Made by a program: the position numbers and the translations under genes | Shown here: positions 53,066 through 62,077 of the stretch, piece after piece | Position numbering within the stretch: the stretch's first letter is position 1 | Layout: each line of letters opens with the position of its first letter | Notes under the pieces: model-generated | What the model saw: only the letters and a program-made list of their open reading frames with translations | Database searches by the model: none | What the model was told of the DNA's origin: nothing | Source: Massilia putida | GTDB taxonomy: Bacteria; Pseudomonadota; Gammaproteobacteria; Burkholderiales; Burkholderiaceae_D | DNA: 64,000 bases | Reading direction: 5' to 3' | NCBI RefSeq assembly: GCF_001941825.1 | Contig: NZ_CP019038.1 | Coordinates: 6,923,671-6,987,670 of the forward strand

Positions 53066-54432
53066 TGTGCTGTCCTTGAATCAGTATTGCCGCCTGCATT
53101 CATGGCGGTCTGAAGATTGGTGTCGGCGATCCAGAAATCGCGCTGCGCCGCGATGGAGGCGTTGACGGCCGCAAGCTGTTCGCGCGATTCGGCAAGCAAT
53201 TCGAAGGTGCTCGCCAACATGCCGTTGTAGCGGAGCAGCACCTCGTCGGCGATCTGCTTGCGCAGGGGGACGACCCCGTCACGATAGTGGCGGGCGATGT
53301 CGTAGGCGGTGCGATAGCTCGCATAGGCCTGGCGCACTTCGGAGCGCGCTTTCACGGCGATGTCGCCGGTACGGTGGACCGCCTGCATGTACCTTGCCTG
53401 TGCCCGCGCCACGCGCGCGCCGCCCCAGTCGAACAGCGGCAACTCGAGCGATACCTCGTAGCCGTTCTCGCGCGGCGCGCCGGTCGTGCTTTTGTTGGCG
53501 TAACCCGCATCGAACACATTGATGAAGCCGGTCGTCTTGGTCAGGCCGAGCGCCTGTGCCGTCGCCTGCGCATCCTGACGCGCGATGAGGACGTCGAGCC
53601 GCTGCAACAGTGCGGTCGCTTCGGCATTGGCCGGCTGGTCTGGCTGGGCGGGAAGATCGGGAAGTCGGTCCGGCAGGGTGAATGCGAGGGAAGGGCCCCA
53701 CAGGCCCAGCAGGCGGACCAGTTCCTCGCGTGCGGTCGTGGCTTGCAGGCGGGATTGCGCCTGCTGGGTCAAGGCGTCCTGGTAGAAGGCGCGCTCACGC
53801 GCGGCGTCGAGGGTGCTCCAGTTGCCCGTGGCGCGCATGCGCGCGGCAAGCTCGGCTGCCGCCTCGGCCGATCCGCGTACCTTTTCCGCGAAGGCGGCTG
53901 CCTGCGCCGCGGCCACGGCCGAGTAATACGCCTTGCGCGTGTCGGCCGCCAGGTTCACAGCCTGCATTGCCGCCTGCAGCTTGGCTTGTTCGAAGCGCCG
54001 ACGTTCGATGCGGGTGCGGGCCGGCAGGGTCACGAGCGCTGCCAGGTCGAAGGACAGCCCCCGGTCGATTTCGGTCTCGCCACCCCCGCGTACCCGACCA
54101 AAGCTGAAGCCCGGGTTCGGCAGACGCCCAGCCTGGACGAAGTCCACTTCGGCGATCGCGAGCTCGGCGAAGAACGCCTGCAGGCCCTGGTTGTTGAGCA
54201 GGGCAATGCGCACCGCAGCGTCGGCGGTGAGCGGTTTGGAGAGCAGGGCGGTCACTTCGGCCCGCGAGTCCTGGTCCCGCTTCAACGGTGCCGGCTGGGC
54301 GATGCGTTCCTGCGTCATCCGGACGACATCATCGAGTCCGCCATCTTGGGAAAAGCTCGCGCAGCCTGCGAGCAGCGCGGCGCTGACCGCTACGGCCAAT
54401 CGACGCAGGCCAGGTCGTACAGGTGAGTTCAT
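53062..54432 (-). CDS. TolC-family outer-membrane lipoprotein
   Basis: A 456-aa outer-membrane efflux-type protein with a lipobox (AALLAGCASFS) and the two-repeat TolC fold (LTADAAVRIALLNNQGLQAF, LAIAEVDFVQAGRLPNPGFS, VSLELPLFDWGGARVARAQA). No adaptor or pump gene accompanies it; instead it is coupled by 4-base overlaps to the His-tailed gene before it and the multicopper oxidase after it. It may export or vent copper with the cus pump, or act with the oxidase; this is inferred. Confidence 0.85.
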   Translation of the reverse strand: MNSPVRPGLRRLAVAVSAALLAGCASFSQDGGLDDVVRMTQERIAQPAPLKRDQDSRAEVTALLSKPLTADAAVRIALLNNQGLQAFFAELAIAEVDFVQAGRLPNPGFSFGRVRGGGETEIDRGLSFDLAALVTLPARTRIERRRFEQAKLQAAMQAVNLAADTRKAYYSAVAAAQAAAFAEKVRGSAEAAAELAARMRATGNWSTLDAARERAFYQDALTQQAQSRLQATTAREELVRLLGLWGPSLAFTLPDRLPDLPAQPDQPANAEATALLQRLDVLIARQDAQATAQALGLTKTTGFINVFDAGYANKSTTGAPRENGYEVSLELPLFDWGGARVARAQARYMQAVHRTGDIAVKARSEVRQAYASYRTAYDIARHYRDGVVPLRKQIADEVLLRYNGMLASTFELLAESREQLAAVNASIAAQRDFWIADTNLQTAMNAGGNTDSRTAQ

Positions 54433-54752
54433 TGGTGCGCTCCTTCGTGTTCGTGCTTGCCGTGCATGTGTTCTGGCGTGGAGACCTTCTGGGATACGCC
54501 AGCAGTGGACTGTTCGCCCGATACGGAAGCTTCTGCTTCCTCGCCGAGGACGACGCGGTTAGCGCGAGCCCAGCGTTTATCGGGCGCTTGCGGCGCTTCC
54601 TTCGACGCGACGACATCGGCGAAGACGGATTGGTACTGCAGGGGCGCGACAGGCGCATTCGCGTCGGCGGCGGACGGCAAGGTCTGCTGCGCTTGCGCGC
54701 AAGCGAGCAGCGGCACGCCAGCTGCGAACAGCAGCAGGTCTGAAAATTTCAT
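54429..54752 (-). CDS. Small exported protein with His-rich tail
   Basis: A 107-aa protein: signal peptide MKFSDLLLFAAGVPLLACAQ, a short middle (APLQYQSVFADVVASKEAPQ) and a C-terminal HMHGKHEHEGAH metal-binding tail. Its stop overlaps the TolC-like start (ATGA). It resembles small periplasmic proteins found beside TolC/oxidase pairs in copper clusters. Function unknown. Confidence 0.7.
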   Translation of the reverse strand: MKFSDLLLFAAGVPLLACAQAQQTLPSAADANAPVAPLQYQSVFADVVASKEAPQAPDKRWARANRVVLGEEAEASVSGEQSTAGVSQKVSTPEHMHGKHEHEGAHQ

Positions 54753-54822
54753 GGTTTGTTTCGTGTTGATTGAGGGCCGCACCAGGCAGCCCGGATGCGC
54801 GCCGTCAGCGCGCGCGGAAAAA

Positions 54823-55203
54823 TCAAACGAGATCGAGGCGTGGTGGTCGCTCGAGGGCGGGAGGGACGAAGGACGTCATCGCGGCTTCCGCAAGAGCGTG
54901 CAGCGAGGAAGAGAACGGCGGTGCGTGGAAGGTCGGCAGTAGTGCCGGAGGCGCGGCGGCGCCAACGCAGCAACTTGCACAAGCGGCGCACTTGGCGTGT
55001 GACGAAACCGCTGTCTTCGAGCCAGCCTCGGTGCAGTGCTCTCCGTCCGCTTGCGCGGCGGCCCGATGGTGTTGGTGGCCGGTCATGACCACTGTTTCGT
55101 GCACGGCCTGTTCAGGCTGCCCGACCGCCATCGCAGCGCCGCCCTGCAGGGACAGCACCGTGATCGAAAGCCACAGCAGAAGGCGAAAGATCGTGCGCAT
55201 CAT
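54823..55203 (-). CDS. Small exported Cys/His-rich protein (CopL-like), copy 3
   Basis: A 126-aa protein: signal peptide RLLLWLSITVLSLQGGAAMA, His pairs (MTGHQHHRAAAQ), the cysteine cluster CAACASCC and the C-terminus PPALERPPRLDLV. The signal, CxxCxxC cluster and ERPPR ending make it a paralogue of the two copies near 45 kb. Start at ATG 55203 (an adjacent ATG at 55200 is possible); no ribosome site is visible. It heads the operon with the His-tailed protein, TolC-like lipoprotein and multicopper oxidase. Confidence 0.6.
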   Translation of the reverse strand: MMRTIFRLLLWLSITVLSLQGGAAMAVGQPEQAVHETVVMTGHQHHRAAAQADGEHCTEAGSKTAVSSHAKCAACASCCVGAAAPPALLPTFHAPPFSSSLHALAEAAMTSFVPPALERPPRLDLV

Positions 55204-55375
55204 CCAAACATGGTACCGCAAATCAAGAGAATGCATCAAGGCAGCGCTTTTGGCGCTTCGGACCGGATAAGACCAGCAAGGCCCTGCAGGCGTCAACTGC
55301 ACTTGGGACTAGTCAGGACATCAACAATGGTTGGGTTATATCGTTATTCGGGTTTGTTCACACAGCGAGGCTGTC

Positions 55376-56533
55376 ATGCCGAAAATCACCATTCTCGAAA
55401 AGACGAATCTGCAGGAAGACTGTTGGCACTCGATGTTGATCTCCCTGTTGAGGGGCCTCGCAGCGCTGGTGGTGGCCGCAGCACATCTGCGTGCCCAGAT
55501 GTATCCCGGCTTCGGCACAGTAACGAAGCCCCCGTTGCTGTTTCAGGGCCTAGCGTTCGGCGCCGGATTCGCTTACCTTGCCGTGATCGTCTTTTTCGTG
55601 CTCAGTGGCTGGCTGGTCGGCGGAAGCTTTCTCAACAAGCTGGACGCGGACCGCGCGTTTCAGAATTACACGATCGACCGGGTCTCGCGGCTGTGGGTCG
55701 TGCTTGTGCCGACTTTCCTGATCGTGTTGCTTGCAGGTGCTGTCGTCGGCGCCCTCGATACGGCGCGCGTGTCGTTTTCGACGTCCGAGCCGTACTCGAT
55801 GAGCGCGTTTTTCGGGAACATGATTGGCCTGCAAACGCTCATCGTCCCCCCGTTCGGCGGCAACTTTCCGTTATGGAGCCTGGCCAATGAGACCTGGTAC
55901 TACGTGCTGTTCCCGCTCTTGGTGCTGGTGTTTCGGGGCAGGACAATCGCGACGCGGGCGGCGGCAGTGTTGGCGATCGGCGCCATCTTCCAGTTGGTGC
56001 ACGGCAGCATATTGATTTATTTTTCGATATGGCTGTTAGGCGCGGCGTTCTCACGGGTGAAGATCGAGGCGGGTCCGCTCTGGCGCTGGTCCTTGCTGTT
56101 CCTGTTTGTCGGCAGCGCCGTCGTCATCCGGCTGAAGGGTAAAACCGACATCACGCCGGAAGGCTTTCCGCAATATCTAGTTTTCAGCCTGCTGCTCGTA
56201 CTGTTCCTGTCGAGCATGCAGTTCAAGCGCCGCTTGGGGCCCAAGCTGGACTGGCTGGACCGGACGGGACGGTTCTTCGCGAACTTTTCATTCACCTTGT
56301 ACGTGCTGCACGTGCCACTGATCCTGTTGATGGGGCATCTGCTCGCGTCGATGTTGGGTCTCGGCCAGCTCTCGCCCTACCGGTTGTCCCATTACCTCAT
56401 GTATGGCGGCATGTATCTGGTACTCGTTGTCGGCGCTTACCTGTTCTATCTGCCTTTTGAGTCGAACACGCCGCGTGTGCGTCAGTGGCTGAAGATGCAG
56501 CTATTTGCACGTGTTCGTGCAGTTCGGACGTGA
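55376..56533 (+). CDS. Acyltransferase 3 family membrane protein
   Basis: A 385-aa membrane protein with about ten helices and the acyltransferase-3 landmarks: LLRGLAALVVAAAHLRAQ (catalytic-type His), VIVFFVLSGWLVGGSF, RVSRLWVVLVPTF and LWSLANETWYYVLFPLL. These enzymes O-acylate surface polysaccharides or lipids. The ATG at 55376 is chosen over the TTG-type frame start at 55331. It has no obvious metal role and may be a cargo gene. Base composition is a little lower in GC than the metal genes. Confidence 0.85.
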   Translation: MPKITILEKTNLQEDCWHSMLISLLRGLAALVVAAAHLRAQMYPGFGTVTKPPLLFQGLAFGAGFAYLAVIVFFVLSGWLVGGSFLNKLDADRAFQNYTIDRVSRLWVVLVPTFLIVLLAGAVVGALDTARVSFSTSEPYSMSAFFGNMIGLQTLIVPPFGGNFPLWSLANETWYYVLFPLLVLVFRGRTIATRAAAVLAIGAIFQLVHGSILIYFSIWLLGAAFSRVKIEAGPLWRWSLLFLFVGSAVVIRLKGKTDITPEGFPQYLVFSLLLVLFLSSMQFKRRLGPKLDWLDRTGRFFANFSFTLYVLHVPLILLMGHLLASMLGLGQLSPYRLSHYLMYGGMYLVLVVGAYLFYLPFESNTPRVRQWLKMQLFARVRAVRT

Positions 56534-56655
56534 TTGGGAATCTAGTTGCCGGCCATGACGACAAAGTATCGAGGTAGGACTGCCGAAAATCTTGAGGTGC
56601 TTACCCATCTCTGGTGTAATGTCAGGCTTGTAATTTCGGTCTATAAGGAGCCTCG

Positions 56656-57084
56656 ATGCGCCGACTGTTCTGCCTCGCGTTTTTTGCTGTGACATCACTT
56701 CCCGTCTTCGCCGCCAGTCCGACCGAGGTCGTTGGGGAGTACCATGCAGCGGTCGCCAGCGGTGATACCGCAAAGGCGCTGTCGCTACTCAGTCCCGCAG
56801 TCCAGATCTTCGAGAGTGGCCATGTCGAGCAGTCCAAGGACGAATACGCAGGGCACCATCTTCCCGCCGATGTCGCTTTCGCAAAAAACACAAGCCGGAA
56901 GGTGGTGAAAGGAAGCGAGCGGATAGGTGGCGACATGGCCGTCGTCATCCAGGAAACCGAGACGCAAGGCACGTATAAAGGTTCGGCGGTTCGCCTAATC
57001 GGGACCGAAACCGCAGTCTTGGAAAAGAAAGGTGAGGGATGGGTCGTTACGCATTTCCACTGGTCGTCCCGGAAAGTGAAGTAG
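56656..57084 (+). CDS. Exported NTF2-like (SnoaL/DUF4440-type) protein
   Basis: A 142-aa protein with a signal peptide (RLFCLAFFAVTSLPVFA) and an NTF2-like fold: TEVVGEYHAAVASGDTAKAL, SLLSPAVQIFESGHVEQS, then EGWVVTHFHWSSRKVK. The two His near the end could bind metal. AAGGAG precedes the ATG at 56656. Similar small proteins accompany copper and czc clusters; the role is unknown. Confidence 0.75.
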   Translation: MRRLFCLAFFAVTSLPVFAASPTEVVGEYHAAVASGDTAKALSLLSPAVQIFESGHVEQSKDEYAGHHLPADVAFAKNTSRKVVKGSERIGGDMAVVIQETETQGTYKGSAVRLIGTETAVLEKKGEGWVVTHFHWSSRKVK

Positions 57085-57145
57085 AAGAGTTGCTGCAACG
57101 GCACGGGTAGCTTTCGCGTTACCTTTCATGGTGCTCGAGCTTGCT

Positions 57146-57580
57146 TCAACGCTCAGCGACGTGTTCACTTCTGGGACCGTCTGACGAAGAGGTTTCGCCC
57201 AGTTGTTTGAGGATTTCACACCGCGCAGCGGGACGCGCAGAATCGCATTGCCTACGCAGTTCGGAAAGCTCGGCATGCAGGGTACGAAGGTCTGCAATCT
57301 GCCGGTCGATCTCAAGAATATGCTGGTCGACCAAATCGTTCACTCCGCCGCATGTCATGTCCGGCCGATCCTGAAAACCTAGCAGAGTCTGCACTTCATC
57401 CAACGATATTCCTAGCGCGCGACAACGGCGGATGAAGTGCAAACGATCAGCATGGCTGGCGTCGTACAAGCGGTAGTTCGCATGCGACCTGATCGGCGCC
57501 GGCATTAGCCCCTTTTGCTCATAGAATCGAATCGTCTCGGGTTGGCAGGCCGCGAGCTTCGCCAGTTCGCCAATTCGCAT
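57146..57580 (-). CDS. MerR-family Cd/Pb/Zn-responsive regulator (CadR/PbrR-like)
   Basis: A 144-aa MerR regulator. The winged HTH is MRIGELAKLAACQPETIRFY..GLMPAPIRS..NYRLYD. Metal ligands match CadR/PbrR: Cys77 in DMTCGGVNDLVDQHI, Cys112 in RRQCDS and Cys121 in ARCEIL (numbered from MRIGE). I use ATG 57580; an ATG two codons earlier (57586) is an alternative. Its own promoter shows a MerR-type operator (57598-57630). It likely activates the CDF gene and possibly the czc genes in response to Cd, Pb or Zn. Confidence 0.9.
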   Translation of the reverse strand: MRIGELAKLAACQPETIRFYEQKGLMPAPIRSHANYRLYDASHADRLHFIRRCRALGISLDEVQTLLGFQDRPDMTCGGVNDLVDQHILEIDRQIADLRTLHAELSELRRQCDSARPAARCEILKQLGETSSSDGPRSEHVAER

Positions 57581-57597
57581 GTTCATTTTTACACCTC

Positions 57598-57630
57598 ATG
57601 TTAGGCCCTCGAGTAGCCATAAGGATTCGA
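57598..57630 (-). promoter_or_regulatory. Possible CadR/PbrR-type operator
   Basis: On the minus strand the order is CTTATGGCTACTCGAGGG, then CC and TAACAT as -10. The first part resembles the CadR/PbrR operator (CTATAGTAACTAGAGGG-like) with one extra base. The -35 is poor. It is placed just upstream of the MerR gene, as expected for autoregulation. Confidence 0.4.
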
Positions 57631-57679
57631 GTTCGTTCTTTCGCCTTCCTGCCACAGGAAGCAATCACGGCTTACGAAT

Positions 57680-58753
57680 TCAGCGCAGTTGGAGGATCCT
57701 ACGCGCCCCATTGAGGACCACCAAGCCGATGATAATACCGATGACCAGGTCCGGATAAGGCGAACCGGTCCAATTCACCAGTACACCGGCCACGATCACT
57801 CCAAGGTTGGCCACAACGTCGTTCGCGGAGAAAATATAGCTTGCCTTCATGTGGGCGCCGCTGTCGCGCTTTTTGGTAATAAGTACAAGACAGCTCACGT
57901 TTGCCGCCAGGGCGAGCAGGCCAATACCCACCATCAGGAGCGATTGCGGTTCGCTGCCGTACACGAAGCGCCGGACGACCTCGCTGAGCGCTCCGATCGC
58001 CAAAGCCATCTGCAACCACCCGGCAATATGAGCGGACCGCGTCTTCAGATGCGCCGCACGGCCGACTGCATACAGCGCCAGTCCATAGACTGCAGCGTCG
58101 GCGAACATATCTAACGAGTCGGCAACCAGGCCCGCCGACTGTGCGATCCACCCGACGAGCAGCTCGACAAAAAACATGACGCCGTTGATCGCCAGGAGCA
58201 GGCGCAGAGTCCGCGCCTCCGCCCCATCCTCGTCGCTTGAATGCCGTGAGTGATCCGGATCGGTGGTCGCCGCGCTCGAACTGCGCAGGCTGGCGCCCAG
58301 CCTGAGGGGCAGGAGCAGTTCGAGCACGTGCTCGGCCGATCCGGTATGCATCACCTTCAGCTCCCTGTTCGGCAAATCGAACGACATCGACAGTACGTGG
58401 AGGTCATCGTTGCACGCCATCCTGATGAGGTTCTCTTCGGATGCGCAGTCCATCTTGGGAATGGTGAACACGCTTTCCCATCGTGGCCCTTCCGAGGACG
58501 AACTTTCAGGAGTCAAAGCTGGTTGTGAAGCCTTGAGTACAGCGCCCAGGTTCAGCGGGCGCAGCCGACTCAATATCGTTTCCGCTTCACCCAGATGTAC
58601 CACCGTAAGTTCCTGTTTGGATAGATCGAACATTAACGATCGAATGCCAGAACGGTTGCCAAGTGCCATGCGGATCAAGTTTTCTTCGGATGGGCAATCC
58701 ATCTTGGGAATGGAAAAAGTGCTTTCCAAGTAGGTCATCGTAACGCTGGACAT
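57680..58753 (-). CDS. Cation diffusion facilitator with two N-terminal MDCxSEE domains
   Basis: A 357-aa protein. Residues 8-75 and 92-160 are two copies of a small HMA-like domain, each with the motif IPKMDCPSEENLIRMA or IPKMDCASEENLIRMA, and each ending in LRPLNLGAVL/LLPLRLGASL. These lack the CxxC of copper domains; MDCxxEE is seen in Zn/Cd/Pb-type P-ATPase domains. Six membrane helices follow with CDF metal-site residues (GLVADSLDMFADAAVYGLAL, SANDVVANLGVIVAG). A His-containing linker (DPDHSRHSSDED) separates the parts. It exports divalent metal by proton antiport. Confidence 0.88.
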   Translation of the reverse strand: MSSVTMTYLESTFSIPKMDCPSEENLIRMALGNRSGIRSLMFDLSKQELTVVHLGEAETILSRLRPLNLGAVLKASQPALTPESSSSEGPRWESVFTIPKMDCASEENLIRMACNDDLHVLSMSFDLPNRELKVMHTGSAEHVLELLLPLRLGASLRSSSAATTDPDHSRHSSDEDGAEARTLRLLLAINGVMFFVELLVGWIAQSAGLVADSLDMFADAAVYGLALYAVGRAAHLKTRSAHIAGWLQMALAIGALSEVVRRFVYGSEPQSLLMVGIGLLALAANVSCLVLITKKRDSGAHMKASYIFSANDVVANLGVIVAGVLVNWTGSPYPDLVIGIIIGLVVLNGARRILQLR

Positions 58754-58840
58754 AGCTTGCTATTGATTCATGTAGGTTATCTGGATGTCGAGCTTACGTG
58801 ATTGCAGATTCCGAGTGCGTGCACGAAGCCGTCCTCATTT

Positions 58841-61800
58841 TTACGAGACTGACGTTCTACCTCTCTCCGTCATGGCAGACGTGTTCGTCGGCCGTGCGAA
58901 GCGAGCACAAAGGGCAGGAAGGACGAACAGAGTCAGCAAGGTGGCCGAAATCAACCCGCCAATGACCACTGTTGCCAGCGGACGTTGAACCTCCGCTCCA
59001 GCGCCTGTCGCCAGGGCCATCGGTACGAATCCCAAGGACGCTACCAGGGCAGTCATCATGACCGGACGCAGGCGCCGCACCGCGCCTTCGCGTACTGCGC
59101 GCTCCCAAGGCATGCGTGTCGCGAGATCGTCGATCGCGCTCACCATCACCAAGCCGTTGAGCACTGCCACACCCGACAGGGCAATGAAACCCACGGCCGC
59201 AGTGATAGAGAACGGAAGTCCACGCAGCCATAGGGCAGCCACACCGCCGACCAGGGCCAACGGTACTCCAGTGAAAATGATCGCGGTCTTGCGCCAGGAG
59301 CCCACCGCCGAGTACAACAGCGACAGGATCAAGACGAAACAAAGCGGCACGACGATCGCGAGGCGGGATCGTGCGCGCTCCAGGTTCTCGAACTGGCCAC
59401 CCCATTCGAGCCAGGTACCGGCCGGTAACCGCACCTGCGACGCGATGCGCGCCTGCGCTTCCTGCACCACGCCGGCGATGTCACGACCGCGAACGTTGGC
59501 TTGCACAACCACGCGGCGCTTGCCGTTCTCGCGGCTGATCTGATTGGGTCCCTTGGCTGCAACCAGCGAAGCCACCGACCCCAAGGGGACGAAGCCGCCC
59601 GCCGGGGTAGGAACAGGCAATTGCCGCAGACCGTTGATGTCCTGCCTTACCGCATCGGGAAGTTTCACGACGACCTCGAAGCGGCGATCGCCTTCATACA
59701 CGATACCTGCTTCCTGTCCGGCGAGCGCCGCAGCCAGTGTGCCGTACACATCCTGGGCCGTCAGTCCGACACGGGCCATGGCGTCCCGGCCGAGCCTTGC
59801 ATCGAGAAGGGGAAGTCCTGCCACCTGTTCGACCCGCACATCGGCCGCTCCCTCGGTCTCACGCAACTGGGCGGCAATCCGTTCGGCCGTCTGGGTCATC
59901 GTCGTGAAGTCGTCACCGTAGACCTTGACCGCGATGTCTCCTCGAACGCCGGCCAGCAACTCGTTGAAACGCATCTGGATAGGCTGTGTCAGCTCATACG
60001 TTTGACCGGGAAGAACGGCGACAGCGCGCTCAATCTTCTCGACCACCTCGGCTTTCGACATGCCTGGTTCTGGCCACTCGGAGCGCTCTTTCAGGATGAT
60101 GAAGGTATCGGTACCGTTGGGCGGCATGGGGTCGGACGCGAGTTCGGCGGTGCCGGTGCGGGAAAAGACCAGTTTGACCTCTGGAAGCTTCGCCACGGCT
60201 TTCTCGATCGCGAACTGCATCGACTGGCTTTGGTCCACCGAGGTTCCCGGAATACGCCAGGCTTGCAGCAGAACGTCTTTTTCGTCGAGTGTTGGCAGGA
60301 ATTCCTGGCCCAGCGTCGTAAACAGCAGCAGTGCCAGACCCAGGGCGCCAACACCGATGCCACCTGTCAGCTTTGGCCGTGCCACGGCACGGTCGAGCCA
60401 GGTGGCGTAGCGCCTTGTCGTTCCCGCCACGAACCGGTTCTCCTGTTCCTCGACGTGTTTCGACAGCCAGAGGGCGATCATTGCAGGCACAAAGGTCAGC
60501 GACAGGACGAATGCGAACGCGAGCGCCAGAATGACCGTTACGGCCATCGGCATAAACATCCTTCCTTCGACCCCTTGGAACGTCAGCAGGGGAACATACA
60601 CCAGCATGATGATGCCCTGACCATAGACACTAGGCCGGATCATCTCCCGCGCGGCGGTCGCTACCACTTCAAGGCGTTCAGCCTTGGTCAGTACGCGGCC
60701 GGCGTCGTGCTGCCGATCAGCGAGACGTCGCAAGGCATTCTCGACGATGATCACGGCGCCATCAACAATCAGCCCGAAGTCGAGCGCACCGAGGCTCATG
60801 AGATTTGCGGTCACGCCGGCCCGCAGCATGCCGGCCGAGGTCAGCAACATCGTTATGGGAATGACCGCAGCCGCGATCAGCGCGGCCCGGATATTGCCGA
60901 GCAGTGCGAACAGCACCACAATGACCAGCAGCGCACCTTCTATCAGGTTTTTGGCGACAGTGTGGATCGTTGCGTCGACGAGCCGGGTTCGATCGAGTAC
61001 CGGCTTGACGATAACGTCAGCTGGTAACGAGCGGGCAATTTCCTTCAATCGTGCATCGACCGCGGCGGCAACGGTCCGGCTATTTTCTCCTATCCGCATG
61101 ACGGCGGTACCGAGTACGACTTCGTGGCCGGACTCCGACGCAGAACCAAAGCGCACTGCATGGCCAACGGTAACCTGTGCGACTTGCGAAACGAGGATAG
61201 GTGTGCCGTTACGCGTGGCGACGACGATCTTGCTGAGATCGTCCACCGTGGTGACGCGTGCATCGGCCCGCACCGTGAGCGCTTCACCGTTACGTTCAAC
61301 GATTCCGGCGCCTGCGCTGGTATTGTTGCGTTCCAGCCCCTCGGCCAGGGCGGTCATGGTCAAGCCTGCCGCCGCGAGTCGTTGCGGATCGGGCATGACC
61401 ACGTACTGCTTGACGTATCCCCCCAGGACATCGATACCGGCAAGCCCTTTCGTTGTCTTGAGCTGCGGTGCTACGATCCAGTCCTGGATCGTACGCAGAT
61501 ACGTCGTTTTCTCGACCTCGTTATGCAGCCGGGTGCCTTCTGGCGTCACGTAGCTGCCGTCCGGTTGCAGGCCGGTCTTCGCCCCGGATTCGTGTCGGCC
61601 GGAAAACTCCACTGTCCACATGTAAACGTCGCCCAGACCGGTGGCGACAGGCCCCATGGCAGGAGCGACACCTGTAGGCAGATCGCGTTCGGCGGAGCGC
61701 AGGCGCTCAGCCACCTGCTGGCGGGCGAAGTAAATATCCGTGTCTTCCGAGAACACAGCCGTGACCTGAGCAAAACCGTGCCGGGTCAGCGAACGCGTGG

Positions 61801-62041
61801 ATTGCAGCCCCGGAATTCCTGCCAACGCTGTCTCGATAGGAAAAGTTACTTGCCGCTCGACGTCGGCCGGTGACAAGGCGGGAGCCGACGTATTGATTTG
61901 TACCTGGACGTTGGTAATGTCGGGCACGGCGTCGATGGGAAGGCGCGACAGAGCGACGGCACCGGCCAGGGCCGCCAACAAGCTTGTGAACAGTACCAGC
62001 CAACGACGGGCTACCGCGAAGGTGACGATGCGAGCAATCAT
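58841..62041 (-). CDS. czcA: CzcA-type heavy-metal RND efflux pump
   Basis: A 1066-aa inner-membrane RND pump. Landmarks are RLPIDAVPDITNVQVQINTS, ALSPADVERQVTFPIETALA, and the proton-relay segment LGALDFGLIVDGAVIIVENA, whose DFGxIVDG motif marks Zn/Co/Cd/Ni pumps. The C-terminal half repeats the fold (SGVAVLNGLVMVS, RRLRPVMMTALVASLGFVPM). Start ATG 62041 gives MIARIVTFAVARRWLVLF. With the CzcB and CzcC genes downstream in transcription order C-B-A it is a complete efflux operon. Metal preference among Zn, Co, Cd and Ni is not resolved. Confidence 0.93.
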   Translation of the reverse strand: MIARIVTFAVARRWLVLFTSLLAALAGAVALSRLPIDAVPDITNVQVQINTSAPALSPADVERQVTFPIETALAGIPGLQSTRSLTRHGFAQVTAVFSEDTDIYFARQQVAERLRSAERDLPTGVAPAMGPVATGLGDVYMWTVEFSGRHESGAKTGLQPDGSYVTPEGTRLHNEVEKTTYLRTIQDWIVAPQLKTTKGLAGIDVLGGYVKQYVVMPDPQRLAAAGLTMTALAEGLERNNTSAGAGIVERNGEALTVRADARVTTVDDLSKIVVATRNGTPILVSQVAQVTVGHAVRFGSASESGHEVVLGTAVMRIGENSRTVAAAVDARLKEIARSLPADVIVKPVLDRTRLVDATIHTVAKNLIEGALLVIVVLFALLGNIRAALIAAAVIPITMLLTSAGMLRAGVTANLMSLGALDFGLIVDGAVIIVENALRRLADRQHDAGRVLTKAERLEVVATAAREMIRPSVYGQGIIMLVYVPLLTFQGVEGRMFMPMAVTVILALAFAFVLSLTFVPAMIALWLSKHVEEQENRFVAGTTRRYATWLDRAVARPKLTGGIGVGALGLALLLFTTLGQEFLPTLDEKDVLLQAWRIPGTSVDQSQSMQFAIEKAVAKLPEVKLVFSRTGTAELASDPMPPNGTDTFIILKERSEWPEPGMSKAEVVEKIERAVAVLPGQTYELTQPIQMRFNELLAGVRGDIAVKVYGDDFTTMTQTAERIAAQLRETEGAADVRVEQVAGLPLLDARLGRDAMARVGLTAQDVYGTLAAALAGQEAGIVYEGDRRFEVVVKLPDAVRQDINGLRQLPVPTPAGGFVPLGSVASLVAAKGPNQISRENGKRRVVVQANVRGRDIAGVVQEAQARIASQVRLPAGTWLEWGGQFENLERARSRLAIVVPLCFVLILSLLYSAVGSWRKTAIIFTGVPLALVGGVAALWLRGLPFSITAAVGFIALSGVAVLNGLVMVSAIDDLATRMPWERAVREGAVRRLRPVMMTALVASLGFVPMALATGAGAEVQRPLATVVIGGLISATLLTLFVLPALCARFARPTNTSAMTERGRTSVS

Positions 62042-62077
62042 TTCAGGCCCCGTCCTCGCATCCGTGGAAGCGTCATG

